From Lathyrus oleraceus (Eukaryota; Streptophyta; Magnoliopsida; Fabales; Fabaceae), in the NCBI RefSeq assembly GCF_024323335.1, contig NC_066585.1, forward strand, positions 345,469,846 through 345,533,845: a stretch of DNA of 64,000 bases. Reading direction: 5' to 3'. Position numbers and translations under genes: made by a program. Below, piece by piece: positions 46,242-56,700 of this stretch (its first letter is position 1; each line of letters begins with the position of its first letter). The notes below the pieces were generated by a model. It made no database searches and was not told the DNA's origin. It was given only the letters and a program-made list of their open reading frames with translations.

Positions 46242-47456
46242 GATCGTTGCTTGTCCTTAAGCAATCACCCAACACACATGATAAACGATTAAACACAATT
46301 TTTGAAACATAGGCACGACGACACTCTAAGTAGTACGAGACTGCTAGGCTAATGCTAGATAAATAGGTACTAGATAATAATAACAAGGATGTCGTAGTGA
46401 CACACATCCGCATTTCACAGACAAAAACTCCCCCTATGTAAAACCAATTTGAATCATGCCATTATAACTCGACCTATATTCTTTGTTCTTTTTCAACCTC
46501 TTTTTCATTATAGCGCAATCACATTAAGCCCGTTATCCATACACATTCAAGGAAGGTGAACTTGTTAGTGACTATGATCTCGTTTTCAACTTTTTCGCAC
46601 TTACTTATAAATTTTTTCTTAAGTATCAACTGAATTTTTAAGAGTTCGTACCATTTGGCTAAATGGTCAGGTGAGGATCACCTAATTTAGAAGGGAAAAA
46701 TATTATCACATATTTTATTCATTATATGTATATATTTTATTTTTAAGTTTTGTTTGAGATGATACACTTATTTGCATTGACTTCCTTACTCATGTGTGTT
46801 TTAGGACGGTGTTGACTGCTAGTATAGACTACTCAAGGGGTTACTCAAAGAAACTTAGAATTAAGGTCTTGGCATAATGGTTATTCAAATCAATGTCACA
46901 TACTTAGAGAATTTAGGGTGTTAGGATGGTACCGATATTATCGACACTTTCCCAAGTCTATCTAATAAAGGCTAAAAATGATAAACAAACTATATTATAG
47001 GTGTGTCATGCCATTGAATTAGAATATATTTTTTTTGTTATCATTGAGGGCCAAATCTAAGGGAATTTTCAAACAAAAGAAAAATATCATGCAATAGGAC
47101 TCGACAACATATGTATGACTCGACCAAAAGCTAAAAATAACTAAGGAAACTAATGAAAATAAAACAGTAAATAATAGAAAAGTGGTAAAGCTCCTCCCCC
47201 ATACTTGAACCAAACATTGTCCACAATGTTTTAGTGTAGGGAGGAAAAGGAGTAGTGAAACTTAGTAGGGGGCTCAGTTATGTCGGTCGCGGTCTCTGTG
47301 TTGCACAAAACCTCCTCTACTAAATACAGGATTGGGCACATGTTGCATGTACTCCCTTATACCTGCCACCTCCAAGTGCACTCCGGTCATCTGCACGATG
47401 AGGTCACCCATGTTGAGGTCGGTCCGCTCAACAAAGTTAAGCTGAGCCTCTCTGAC
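46242..47456 (-). other. Athila-like 3' noncoding region
   Basis: About 1.2 kb between the extra ORF and the PPT; AT-rich, only short frames (46207-46413, 47019-47213) without recognisable motif. Long 3' noncoding regions are normal for Athila. Confidence 0.55.
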
Positions 47457-48240
47457 CTAATCAATGGTGACCCTCATCTCCTCATGTTGCCTATGAGTAT
47501 GCCTAAGTAGCACATCATGGTCCGTATTGACATCATTGCATTGTCTAAGCTCACCTAGGACGTCATCAAGAGTTGTCCTCATGGCGGTGTAGTCATACTC
47601 CTCGCGGGGCTGATATCCGAATGAGGTACATGCAAAAGAGTCAGGAAAAGTAAGTATGGTGTGTGCATGAGTGCCAGTGTGGGGAGCATCTTGCTCCATA
47701 TGATTGGGCTCGAGGGTGTTAAGATCAAAAATCCAATTAGCGCTCATTCTCACATCGAGGCGTGTGGCGCAAGGTAAAGTAACTCCACTAACCTCTCGGT
47801 TACTAATCATCAGAAAATATTTTCCGTCAGGTTTATTCTTAATAAGGCGCATGCTACGACAGTAATCAAGGTCTGCAAAAGGAGTCTCTAACGGCTCAAG
47901 CGTAGCCAACTCCGTGCCTAAGTTTAACGCCAGGGCTATAGATATAATCATCCCTCCAACACAAATAGGCCCTTCTGTCCGAACACTGGTGGACTGAAAG
48001 TTTGCTAGTAAGAATGGTGTGAGGTTAAATTTTGTTTCATATAAGGCACAATAAATAAGTAAAAGGTTTCTAGAATTTATGTTTCCTGTGTTCTCTCGAC
48101 CAAATATAATGCTGGCTAAAATGCGGTGCAAATATCGAATGGTTGGGTTTTGAATAGCGGTGGCTTTAAGGCCTTCCTAGTCGGTGGTGGTTTTTCCCAT
48201 TAGTTTCTTCCAAAAGTCGAGAGCGATGGATTCTCGTTCA
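47457..48240 (-). pseudogene. Athila-type extra ORF (env-like position), truncated
   Basis: One phase runs from about 48240 (ESIALDFWKKLMG) through HRILASIIFGRENTGNINSRN and LTPFLLANFQS to RVTID at 47457. This is the conserved core of the ATHILA ORF protein family found downstream of pol. A TAG at 48177-48179, probably a Trp codon, interrupts it. The N-terminal half is replaced by Ogre sequence of element C. The function of this protein is unknown; a link to viral env has been suggested only from its position. Confidence 0.75.
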
Positions 48241-48406
48241 CTCTCTAAATGGTTGCTCAATCTTCTCTTCAAACGGCTGAATAATCTTTTCATCTTGCTC
48301 AAGAAGCCGAGACAATTCATCACTTTTTTCCTCGGCCTCAAACACAGGGAATTCAAAATTTGGAGAAGGAGAAGGATCATTGTATTCAATGGGGTTAGGA
48401 ACCAAC
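48240..48406 (-). pseudogene. Element C pol exon 2, N-terminal stub
   Basis: After the predicted acceptor the frame reads VPNPIEYNDPSPSPNF and then ELSRLLEQDEKIIQPFEEKIE, aligned with the N-terminus of B's pol (ELARLLKQEEKVIQPHEEQVE). Ogre similarity ends at about 48255-48240, before any RT motif, where the Athila-type reading frame takes over. Confidence 0.75.
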
Positions 48407-48656
48407 CTGCATAATGATTTGATATTTTGATTTTAGAGAAGTGAATTTGTGACCAAATATTATGCAGATGGATAATTATATTGTTTATTTAGGTTTTTTG
48501 TGATTACCATTTTCAGAATAAAGCAAAAAGTAAAAAGAAACATCAAAGATGTGGATGAATAGAATTAATTTTATTAATGATCAATTTAGAATGCCCAAAC
48601 AATGTCACTTCTTCCTTAGGCATAGGAGAAGGATTTTAAAATATAAAAGCAATTAC
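48407..48656 (-). other. Element C predicted intron between gag-pro and pol
   Basis: Donor TCTAA|GTAATTG at 48656, acceptor ATTATGCAG|GTTGG ending at 48407, 250 bases, AT-rich. Splicing completes a Lys codon (AA|G) and leads in frame to the pol stub. As in B, the gag-pro stop is the TAA at 48655-48653, i.e. bases 2-4 of the intron. Confidence 0.8.
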
Positions 48657-50162
48657 TTAGATCGATGAAAAATAACAGGAATATCAACGGCAATCCAATT
48701 GTTGCATGTCTTTCCATGCGTTACAAAGATGGTGCAGTCTTCCTCTTCACTATCCTCTAGCACAACAGCTAAGTGTTTTTCATTGCCATGAATAAACCCT
48801 CCGCTGCGGAAGCTGAGTTGCATATCTTCAGATCTTGCAATTGATGAGCCTTTCTGGAACCCCAAACTGGTTCTGCCTTTGTTGTCGGAGACCTCTACCA
48901 TGTGCCCCCACTGATCAATAGTACCTTCTTCTACAATCTTCTGAGCATCTTTCAACAAGGACATAGGTACCCCAACTCTCTTCTCAGCAGCAATAGACAA
49001 GGCTTGGAACGGAGTTCCAACCTCATCCTCAGCTTCAACATACGAGAAAGATGACAAGTGGCTAACCAACAACGCCTTCTCTCTTCCAACAATCACAAGC
49101 TTTCCATTCTTGACAAATTTCAATTTCTGATGCAGAGTGGAGGTAACAGCCCCTGCCTCATGAATCCATGGCCTTCCCAATAAACAGCTGTAGGCCGGGT
49201 GGATATCCATTACTTGAAAAGTAATCTGAAAATTACTCGGACATATCTTGACTGGAAGGTCCACTTCACCAATTACTGTCTTGCGTGAACCATCAAATGC
49301 TTTCACGATTACACCGCTATACCTCATGGGCGCTCCTTGGTAAGATAGCTTTGACAAAGGTGACTTCGTAAGCACATTCAGTGACGAACCGGTGTCAACA
49401 AGCACATTTAACAAAGCATCTTCCATACAGTTCATTGAAATATGCAAAGCCAGGTTATGATTTCTTCCCTCCTCAGGAAGTTCTTCATCGCAGAAGCTCA
49501 GATTATTGCATGGTCCACAGTAACATCATGCTCTACATATTCTTGTTCAAGAACTCTCTGTAGTGCTTCTCTGTGCGCTTCGGAATTCAAAAGCAGAGAC
49601 AACACTGAGATTTTTGAGGGGGTCTGGAGCAGCTGCTCAACCACATTAAACTTGCTCCTTTTTATCAATCGGAGTACCTCATCATCATCATTGGCTTTCA
49701 AGTTGCTGGATTCACCAGACTTATATTTTGAACAACCAACCGGATCTACATTAGGCACCTCCATCTTCTTACCAACAATCGTTTCTCCTTTGTTTTCTGG
49801 GAACACTGGCCCAATCACTCGACCACTACGAGTCACCTTCGTAACATCAACAATGCTCACTACTGAACTAGTCGTAGGTAACGGGACCTCTTGACCATTC
49901 TTTATCATTGTAGCATTGTATTGGTACGGTACAACCTTATCAGATGAATACGGGACTGGGCCCGCTAACCGTATTACCAACGACGATACTGATCTTTGAC
50001 GAACATTATTATTGTTGCTTCTATCATATTGAATTACCAACCGCTCTTGTTATTTCAAAACGGACACTATGACATTGACGTCGTCATCTACATGACGAGA
50101 TTGAAAAATTTGGATCATGCCTTCATCCATCAAACATTGGATGTCCCTTTTTCACCACATCA
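48657..50162 (-). pseudogene. Element C protease region
   Basis: Contains the conserved protease LNVLVDTGSSLNVLTKS with an intact D-T-G, HPAYSCLLGRPWIHEAGAV, and a Glu/Asp-rich tail ending FHRSK at the intron. A stop lies just before the VIQYDRS block (about 50045), and a roughly 34-base deletion relative to A near 49510 shifts the frame between 50040-49498 and 49447-48653. The upstream part continues at 58698 on the other side of the Tekay. Confidence 0.88.
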
Positions 50163-52162
50163 TGTAACACCCCGATAAAATAAGATAATTATTTAATTTA
50201 AGTTAATAATATATTTATTAATTTAATTAAATAATTGGAATATTTTTATTGGAATTATTATTATTGGATTATTTTATTATTATTATTATTGGAATAAAAG
50301 TTGGAATTAGAAAAGGTCCCATTTGGTAAAAGGGTTATTTTCACGTGAAAAGGAAAAGAGACAGAAAAGTGGAAAAAAAGAGCCAGAGAACAAGGGTTGA
50401 AGAGAGGAAGAGCTTGAAGCTGAAGGGTTGCCGGATTAACTCAGGTAAGGGGGGTTTATCGTCGTTTGATGGGTATTATGGGTTAACATGTAATGGGTAG
50501 TGATAAACCATTGATTTGACTCTGATTAGAATGATGTATGCTGAAAATTGTGAAATATTGGATGAACGAAATATGGGTTTAATTGGAGAAATTCGTAGGA
50601 ATTAGATGTAATAATGTTAGCAATTGTGAAATCGAATAAGGTATGATTCGTGTTAGATGATATGAACGATTAATGTGAAAAATTGGATTGTAGGAGGTTG
50701 GAATTGGGAGATCTCGTAGCAGAGAAAACCATAGCAGATCTGGAAATCTGGTTTCTGGTCATACGCGTATGGCACTAGGCAATACGCGTATGAGATGGTC
50801 TGGTACGCGTATGGCACTAGGCAATACGCGTATGGATGAGGAAGATGATGTTTTGAACGTGGTTTGGCCTCTGTTGGTACGCGTATGGGGAAGTGGTATG
50901 CGTAGCATACGCGTATGAGATAGGTGGTACGCGTATGGGATTGGCTGAGAATTGGGCCATACGCGTATGGGATTAGGCAATACGCGTATGGGCAGGATTG
51001 TGATTTTTCTGTGCTGTTGTCGTGCAGTTTTTGGTTGTTCAGCTGAGTAATGTAGTTAGCTGATGTATGATAGAGTAGGGATCATTTCCCGTTGTTTGAG
51101 TAGTATAGGTATTAGTAGAGTGTGCTAATGCTGTGATTGACTATGTGGTATGACATGATATGATTATGTGGTGAATATGTTGATGATGTATGATGATATG
51201 CATAATGTTGTGAATGTATCTATCATGTATGAAATGATGAATGGACTGTTTATGGCTCAGAGTGAGAGCATATGTCCATTGTGGATGATTGTTGATGTTT
51301 GCATGACTAAGTGATTTAGCTTGCATATTGTGGCCTTTATGGTGGTAGCTAATTCCCATGGTGAGGAATTAGTGAGTTAGTATTGTGGATTGTTGTTGAT
51401 GTTTGCATGCTAGGTGATTAGCGTGCATATCATAGCCCTTGGGGTGGTAGCTAATTCCCATGGTGAGGAATTAGTGAGTGAGTCACTAGGTCTCAAATGA
51501 GTGGGACTAGTGAGCTTGGTAGCCGTACCTGGATTTGGTCGGTGAGGTTGAACTATATGTTCACGATTAGTCGGTACCGCATGCATGGAGTCTCATTGCA
51601 TAATGTATGTATGGCGTATAATATGAATGGATGTATTCCAATATTATACGTGTGTTGTGTGTTTGTGTTGAGTATGATTATGATATTGAGTTGATGTTGC
51701 TGTTGCTGAATGTGTGATCTGATTAGAGTGATGAGATGTGTTAATTTACTTAGCATTACATGATATTTTATAATGCTTATTATATCGATTGAGGAACTCA
51801 CCCTTACAACTATGTTTCAGGTAACGGGCAGTGATTGAGTAGAAGCTAGTCCTTGGAGTCTAGTGTAGTTCCTTAGTGGGTCATGCTCTGGTAGATGTAA
51901 CATCGGGATGGGATGTTTTACTATGTTTTCATTTGGTTGTTGAACAACTTTACATGTAATGTATTACATGGTTTGAATGTTGTTAGTTTGTATCCGCTGC
52001 GTATTATGCAAATGTTTTATTTTGATTAAATAAATGAGCATGACAGGATATTTTGGAAAATGGTGTGAAGTGTCAAGTGTGACACCCTTGAACTGCATAT
52101 TTACTCTTATTTGTGTTTTGTTATTTTAATTAATTGTTGGGGTATTTTAGAAGGGTGTTACA
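50163..52162 (+). repeat. Tekay 5' LTR
   Basis: Starts TGTAACACCCCGATAAAATA and ends GAAGGGTGTTACA; LTR tips are mutual inverted repeats (TGTAACACCC / GGGTGTTACA). It contains the palindrome array at 50757-50995 and a CACGTG box at about 50342. The small frames (50759-50980 minus, 51141-51359 minus, 51497-51694 plus) reflect composition and repeats. Confidence 0.96.
50757..50995. repeat. Spaced palindrome array, ATACGCGTAT (5' LTR)
   Basis: About nine copies of (A/G)TACGCGTATG plus a degenerate one, spaced 18-55 bases, often followed by GG or GCACTAGGCA. The same array is in the 3' LTR at 57294-57531. Confidence 0.95.
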
Positions 52163-52166
52163 TTAG

Positions 52167-52178
52167 TGGTATCAGAGC
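52167..52178 (+). other. Tekay primer binding site
   Basis: TGGTATCAGAGC, perfect match to the initiator Met tRNA 3' end, 4 bases after the LTR. Confidence 0.95.
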
Positions 52179-52287
52179 ATAGTCGGTCGAGTCGAGTCGT
52201 AATTATTCTGTTTCCCCTGTACGGGATAGGTGTTGTGTAACCCTATCAGTACTTATTGTTTTAGCTTGTTGGGTTTTCAGAATAGAG

Positions 52288-53136
52288 ATGGCTGGAAGAG
52301 GTAGAGACGATGCTGCGATTGTTGAGGCTCTGGGTATGCTAGCTGGAGTACTTGGAGGGAATCCGAATGTTGTGGGAATGGGAGCTGCTCGTCAACTGAG
52401 TGAGTTCCAGAAGAACAATCCTCCAATGTTCAAGGGAGCATACGATCCAGATGGCGCTCAGAAGTGGTTGAAGGAGATCGAGAGGATCTTCCGAGTGACT
52501 GAGTGTGCCGATAACCAGAAGGTCAGGTTCGGTACGCATATGCTGTCGGAGGAAGCAGATGATTGGTGGGTTGCTACCCGCACTGAGTTGGAAACTGCTG
52601 GGAATGTTGAGATCACGTGGGCGGTGTTCAGAGAGAGATTCCTGAGGAAGTATTTTCCAGAGGATGTCAGAGGAAAGAAAGAGATAGAGTTCTTGGAATT
52701 GAAGCAGGGCAACCGGTCTGTTACTGAGTATGCTGCTAAGTTCACAGAACTGTCGAAGTATTACACTCCCTATAATGAGGCTACTGGGGAATTTTCGAAA
52801 TGTGTGAAGTTTGAGAACGGGTTACGTCCCGAGATCAAGCAGGCTATTGGGTATCAGCGGATTAGAGTGTTTTCCGACTTGGTTGACTGTTGCAGGATTT
52901 TTGAACAGGATACCAAGGCCAGAGCAGAGAGCTATCAGCAAAGGGTTGATAGGAAAGGCAAGAATCAGAATGATCGTGGGAAACCGTATGCAGCTGGCAA
53001 AGGTTTCCAGCGACAGAGTGGGATGAAGAGGCCTAGTGGGGGAGACTCCAGTGCCCCTGCTAAGTGTTTCAGATGTGGTCAGGCTGGACATCGTATCCAT
53101 GAGTGTACCAGTAATGAGAAGAAGTGTTTTAAGTGA
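52288..53136 (+). pseudogene. gag: Tekay gag
   Basis: Starts MAGRGRDDAAIVEALG, with the retrotransposon gag domain (FKGAYDPDGAQKWLKEIERIF, WAVFRERFLRKYFPEDVR, LKQGNRSVTEYAAKFTELS) and a first CCHC zinc knuckle CFRCGQAGHRIHEC near its end. The frame stops inside the second knuckle (KKCFK followed by two TGA codons), then continues in the same phase into pol with a third knuckle. I take this as one polyprotein gene broken by two adjacent mutations. The reading start is the first ATG after the PBS, 110 bases downstream. Confidence 0.9.
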
Positions 53137-53151
53137 TGAAAAGGTGGTCAC

Positions 53152-56139
53152 TTGGCTGCAGAGTGCCGATTGAAGACTGTGACTTGTTTCAACTGTGGAG
53201 AGGTGGGTCATATCAGTCCACAGTGTCCTAAGCCGAAGAAAGAGAACCAGTCGGGAGGCAAGGTCTTTGCTTTATCGGGTTCTGAGACTTTTGTAGATGA
53301 TCGTTTGATCCGAGGTACGTGTTATATTAATGGCTTTCCTCTTTTAGCTATTATTGACACAGGTGCGACTCATTCCTTTATATCTTTGGATTGTGCTGTG
53401 AAACTTGAATTAGAGATATCTGAGATGCATGGAAGTATGGTGATTGATACTCCTGCGAAGGGTTCAGTGACTACTACTTCAGTTTGTTTAAATTGTCCTT
53501 TGAGTATTTTTGGTAGAGACTTTGGAATGGACCTCGTGTGTCTTCCACTAGTGCAGATTGATGTTATTCTGGGTATGAACTGGTTGGTGTTTAACCGAGT
53601 CTATATCAACTGTTTTGATAAGACTGTGATCTTTCCTGAGAGTGAGGAAGGAAAGAGTTTGTTTCTATCTGCAAGGCAGGTGAATGAGGCAGTAGAAGAC
53701 GGGGCAGAGTTGTTTATGCTGTTAGCGACTTTGGAGGCTAAAGATAAACTGGTGATTTACGATCTAGCTGTGGTGTGTGATTTTCCTGATGTGTTTCCGG
53801 AAGAAGTGAATGAATTACTGCCAGAGCGTGAAGTTGAGTTCTCGATTGATTTGGTACCTGGTACTAGGCCGATATCGATGGCTCCGTACCGTATGTCTGC
53901 TGTTGAGTTAACTGAATTGAAGAGTCAGCTGGAAGATCTGTTGGATAAGAAATTTATTCGTCTAAGTGTGTCACCGTGGGGTGCACCAGTGTTATTGGTT
54001 AAGAAGAAAGAAGGTACTATGAGGTTGTGTGTGGACTACAGGCAACTGAATAAAGTGACGATCAAGAATCGGTATCCTTTGCCGAGGATTGATGATTTGA
54101 TGGATCAGTTGGTTGGTGCGAGTGTGTTCAGCAAAATAGATTTGAGATCGGGTTATCATCAGATACGTGTGAAAACTGAGGATATTCAGAAGACTGCTTT
54201 CAGAACGAGGTATGGACATTATGAGTATTCTGTAATGCCTTTTGGTGTGACTAATGCGCCTGGAGTGTTTATGGAGTATATGAATAGGATTTTCCATCCG
54301 TACCTAGATCAGTTTGTTGTGGTGTTTATTGACGATATTTTGGTGTATTCGAAATCTGAAGAAGAGCATGCTGAACATTTGAGAGTGGTTTTAGGAGTTC
54401 TACGAGAAAAGAAGTTATTTGCTAAACTGTCTAAGTGTGAATTTTGGTTAGAAGAGGTTAGTTTTCTTGGTCATGTGATTTCCAGAGGTGGTGTTGCTGT
54501 TGATCCTTCTAAGATAGAAGCGGTATCTAAGTGGGAAGCTCCGAAGTCAGTTTCTGAGATAAGGAGTTTTCTTGGACTTGCAGGTTATTATAGGAAATTC
54601 ATTGAGGGATTTTCTAAGTTGGCGTTACCGTTGACGATGTTGACTAGAAAGGGGCAAGCGTTTGTTTGGGACTCAAAATGTGAAGAAGGTTTCCAAGAGT
54701 TAAAGAGAAGGTTAACTACTGCTCCTATTCTGATATTACCGAGTCCGTCAGAATCATTTGAGGTTTACTGTGATGCTTCATTGTTGGGTTTGGGTGGTGT
54801 TTTGATGCAGAATAAGCAGGTTATAGCTTATGCTTCGAGACAGCTGAGGGTTCATGAGAGGAACTATCCGACACACGATTTAGAGTTGGCAGCTGTGGTA
54901 TTTGTTCTGAAGTTATGGAGGCATTACTTGTACGGGTCAAGATTTGAGGTTTTCAGTGACCATAAAGGTTTAAAGTATTTGTTTGATCAGAAAGAACTGA
55001 ATATGAGACAAAGGAGATGGTTAGAGTTTCTGAAGGATTATGACTTTGGTTTGAATTACCATCCGGGTAAAGCAAACGTAGTGGCTGATGCATTGAGTCG
55101 GAAATCATTGCATATGTCTATGTTAATGGTTAAGGAATTGGATTTAATTGAGCAGTTTAGAGACTTGAGTTTGGTGTGTGAGAGTACTCACAATAGTGTT
55201 AAATTGGGAATGTTGAAGTTAACAAGTGGTATTCTGGATGAGATTAGAGAGAGTCAGAAATCCGATGTGCTTTTGGTGGACAAGTTGACTCTAGTGAATC
55301 AAGGTCAAGGTGGTGAATTCAGAGTTGATGAGAATGGTGTTTTGAAATTTGGTAATCGGGTGTGTATTCCGGATGTTACCGAGCTTAAGAAGAGTATTCT
55401 TGAGGAAGGACATCGTAGTGGCCTGAGTATTCATCCTGGAGCTACGAAGATGTATCATGATTTGAAAAAGTTATTTTGGTGGCCGGGAATGAAAAGAGAA
55501 ATTGCAATTTTTGTTTATTCTTGTTTGACTTGTCAGAAGTCAAAGATTGAGCATCAGAAGCCGTCTGGGTTAATGCAACCGTTGGTTATTCCAGAGTGGA
55601 AGTGGGATAGTATCAGTATGGATTTTGTTTCTGGTTTACCGAGGACAAGTAAGAATTTTGAAGCTATTTGGGTGATTGTTGACAGATTGACAAAATCGGC
55701 TCATTTCATTCCGATCAGAATGGATTATCTGTTAGAGAGATTAGCTGAGTTGTATATTGAGAAGATTGTAAGTTTGCATGGTATTCCATCGAGTATTGTT
55801 TCGGATAGAGATCCTAGATTTACATCGAAGTTCTGGGAAGGTTTGCAGAGGGCTTTGGGAACTAAGCTGAGATTGAGTTCTGCATATCATCCGCAAACTG
55901 ATGGTCAGACTGAGAGGACGATTCAGTCACTAGAGGATCTTTTGAGGGCTTGTGTTTTGGAAAAAGGAGGTGCTTGGGATTGTTATCTACCTTTGATTGA
56001 GTTTACCTACAACAATAGTTTTCATTCAAGCATTGGTATGGCACCGTTTGAAGCTTTGTATGGTAGGAGATGTCGGACACCTTTATGTTGGTATGATTCC
56101 GGTGAGAGTGCTGTGGTTGGACCGGAGATTGTTCAATAA
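53152..56139 (+). CDS. pol: Tekay protease-RT-RNase H-integrase
   Basis: A 995-codon open stretch in the phase of gag. It begins in the second zinc knuckle remnant, then an intact knuckle [14 protein letters not shown], protease [10 protein letters not shown] (D-T-G at 53356), [11 protein letters not shown] and FIDDILVYS (about 54328), RNase [13 protein letters not shown], integrase zinc domain (IHPG, YHDL, CLTCQ) and the three catalytic acids ([21 protein letters not shown]). All catalytic residues I can check are present. It ends at a TAA (56137-56139) at a position where Gln is expected; the same phase resumes at once. Confidence 0.93.
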   Translation: MAAECRLKTVTCFNCGEVGHISPQCPKPKKENQSGGKVFALSGSETFVDDRLIRGTCYINGFPLLAIIDTGATHSFISLDCAVKLELEISEMHGSMVIDTPAKGSVTTTSVCLNCPLSIFGRDFGMDLVCLPLVQIDVILGMNWLVFNRVYINCFDKTVIFPESEEGKSLFLSARQVNEAVEDGAELFMLLATLEAKDKLVIYDLAVVCDFPDVFPEEVNELLPEREVEFSIDLVPGTRPISMAPYRMSAVELTELKSQLEDLLDKKFIRLSVSPWGAPVLLVKKKEGTMRLCVDYRQLNKVTIKNRYPLPRIDDLMDQLVGASVFSKIDLRSGYHQIRVKTEDIQKTAFRTRYGHYEYSVMPFGVTNAPGVFMEYMNRIFHPYLDQFVVVFIDDILVYSKSEEEHAEHLRVVLGVLREKKLFAKLSKCEFWLEEVSFLGHVISRGGVAVDPSKIEAVSKWEAPKSVSEIRSFLGLAGYYRKFIEGFSKLALPLTMLTRKGQAFVWDSKCEEGFQELKRRLTTAPILILPSPSESFEVYCDASLLGLGGVLMQNKQVIAYASRQLRVHERNYPTHDLELAAVVFVLKLWRHYLYGSRFEVFSDHKGLKYLFDQKELNMRQRRWLEFLKDYDFGLNYHPGKANVVADALSRKSLHMSMLMVKELDLIEQFRDLSLVCESTHNSVKLGMLKLTSGILDEIRESQKSDVLLVDKLTLVNQGQGGEFRVDENGVLKFGNRVCIPDVTELKKSILEEGHRSGLSIHPGATKMYHDLKKLFWWPGMKREIAIFVYSCLTCQKSKIEHQKPSGLMQPLVIPEWKWDSISMDFVSGLPRTSKNFEAIWVIVDRLTKSAHFIPIRMDYLLERLAELYIEKIVSLHGIPSSIVSDRDPRFTSKFWEGLQRALGTKLRLSSAYHPQTDGQTERTIQSLEDLLRACVLEKGGAWDCYLPLIEFTYNNSFHSSIGMAPFEALYGRRCRTPLCWYDSGESAVVGPEIVQ

Positions 56140-56157
56140 ACTACAGAAAAGATTAAG

Positions 56158-56658
56158 ATGATTCAGGAGAAGATGAGGATTGCTCAGAGTCGTCAGAAGA
56201 GTTATCACGACAAGAGGAGGAAGGCACTTGAGTTCCAAGAGGGAGATCATGTGTTTCTTCGTGTTACTCCGATAACTGGGGTTGGTCGAGCTTTGAAGTC
56301 GAAGAAGTTGACACCTCGATTTATTGGTCCTTATCAGATTTTGGAGAGGATAGGGGAGGTAGCCTATCGTATCGCTTTACCGCCGTCACTTGCAAATTTA
56401 CATGAGGTTTTTCATGTGTCTCAGTTGAGGAGGTACATTCCTGACCCGTCGCATGTGGTCCAAGTAGATGATGTACAGGTGAGAGATAACCTGACTGTTG
56501 AAACATCACCTATGAGGATCGAGGATCGAGAGTTGAAGCAGTTGCGGGGTAAAGAGATTGCTTTGGTAAAGGTAGCTTGGGGAGGACCAGCAGGTGGCAA
56601 TGTGACTTGGGAACTTGAGAGTCAGATGAAGGAGTCTTATCCTGAGTTGTTCGCTTGA
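56158..56658 (+). CDS. Tekay integrase C-terminus and chromodomain
   Basis: Continues the polyprotein in phase after the TAA. It has the conserved SYHDKRRK and GDHVFLRVTP blocks, then RFIGPYQILERIGEVAYRI and FHVSQLRRYIPDP (GPY/F module). The last 50 residues form a chromodomain (VKVAWGGPAGGNVTWELES). Chromodomains direct chromovirus integration to heterochromatin marked by histone modification; Tekay's is a typical one by pattern. Confidence 0.92.
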   Translation: MIQEKMRIAQSRQKSYHDKRRKALEFQEGDHVFLRVTPITGVGRALKSKKLTPRFIGPYQILERIGEVAYRIALPPSLANLHEVFHVSQLRRYIPDPSHVVQVDDVQVRDNLTVETSPMRIEDRELKQLRGKEIALVKVAWGGPAGGNVTWELESQMKESYPELFA

Positions 56659-56688
56659 GGTATGTTTTCGAGGACGAAAACTCTTTTA

Positions 56689-56700
56689 GTGGGGGAGAGT
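56689..56700 (+). other. Tekay polypurine tract
   Basis: AGTGGGGGAGAGT ends next to the LTR start TGTAACACCCC. Confidence 0.85.

Noticed and set aside
47019..47213. Short hydrophobic minus-strand ORF in the Athila 3' noncoding region (possible membrane peptide)
   Set aside because: 64 codons, low complexity, AT-rich and no conserved context; likely chance.
48215..48260. A mobile Ogre-Athila recombinant formed by template switching
   Set aside because: Retroviral-type replication would give both ends the same LTR, but the left LTR is Athila-type and the right is Ogre-type. A local deletion is simpler; left as a testable alternative.
50757..50995. CRISPR-like repeat-spacer array
   Set aside because: Repeats are 10 bases with variable spacing, inside both LTRs of a plant retrotransposon; there are no cas genes and the context is eukaryotic.
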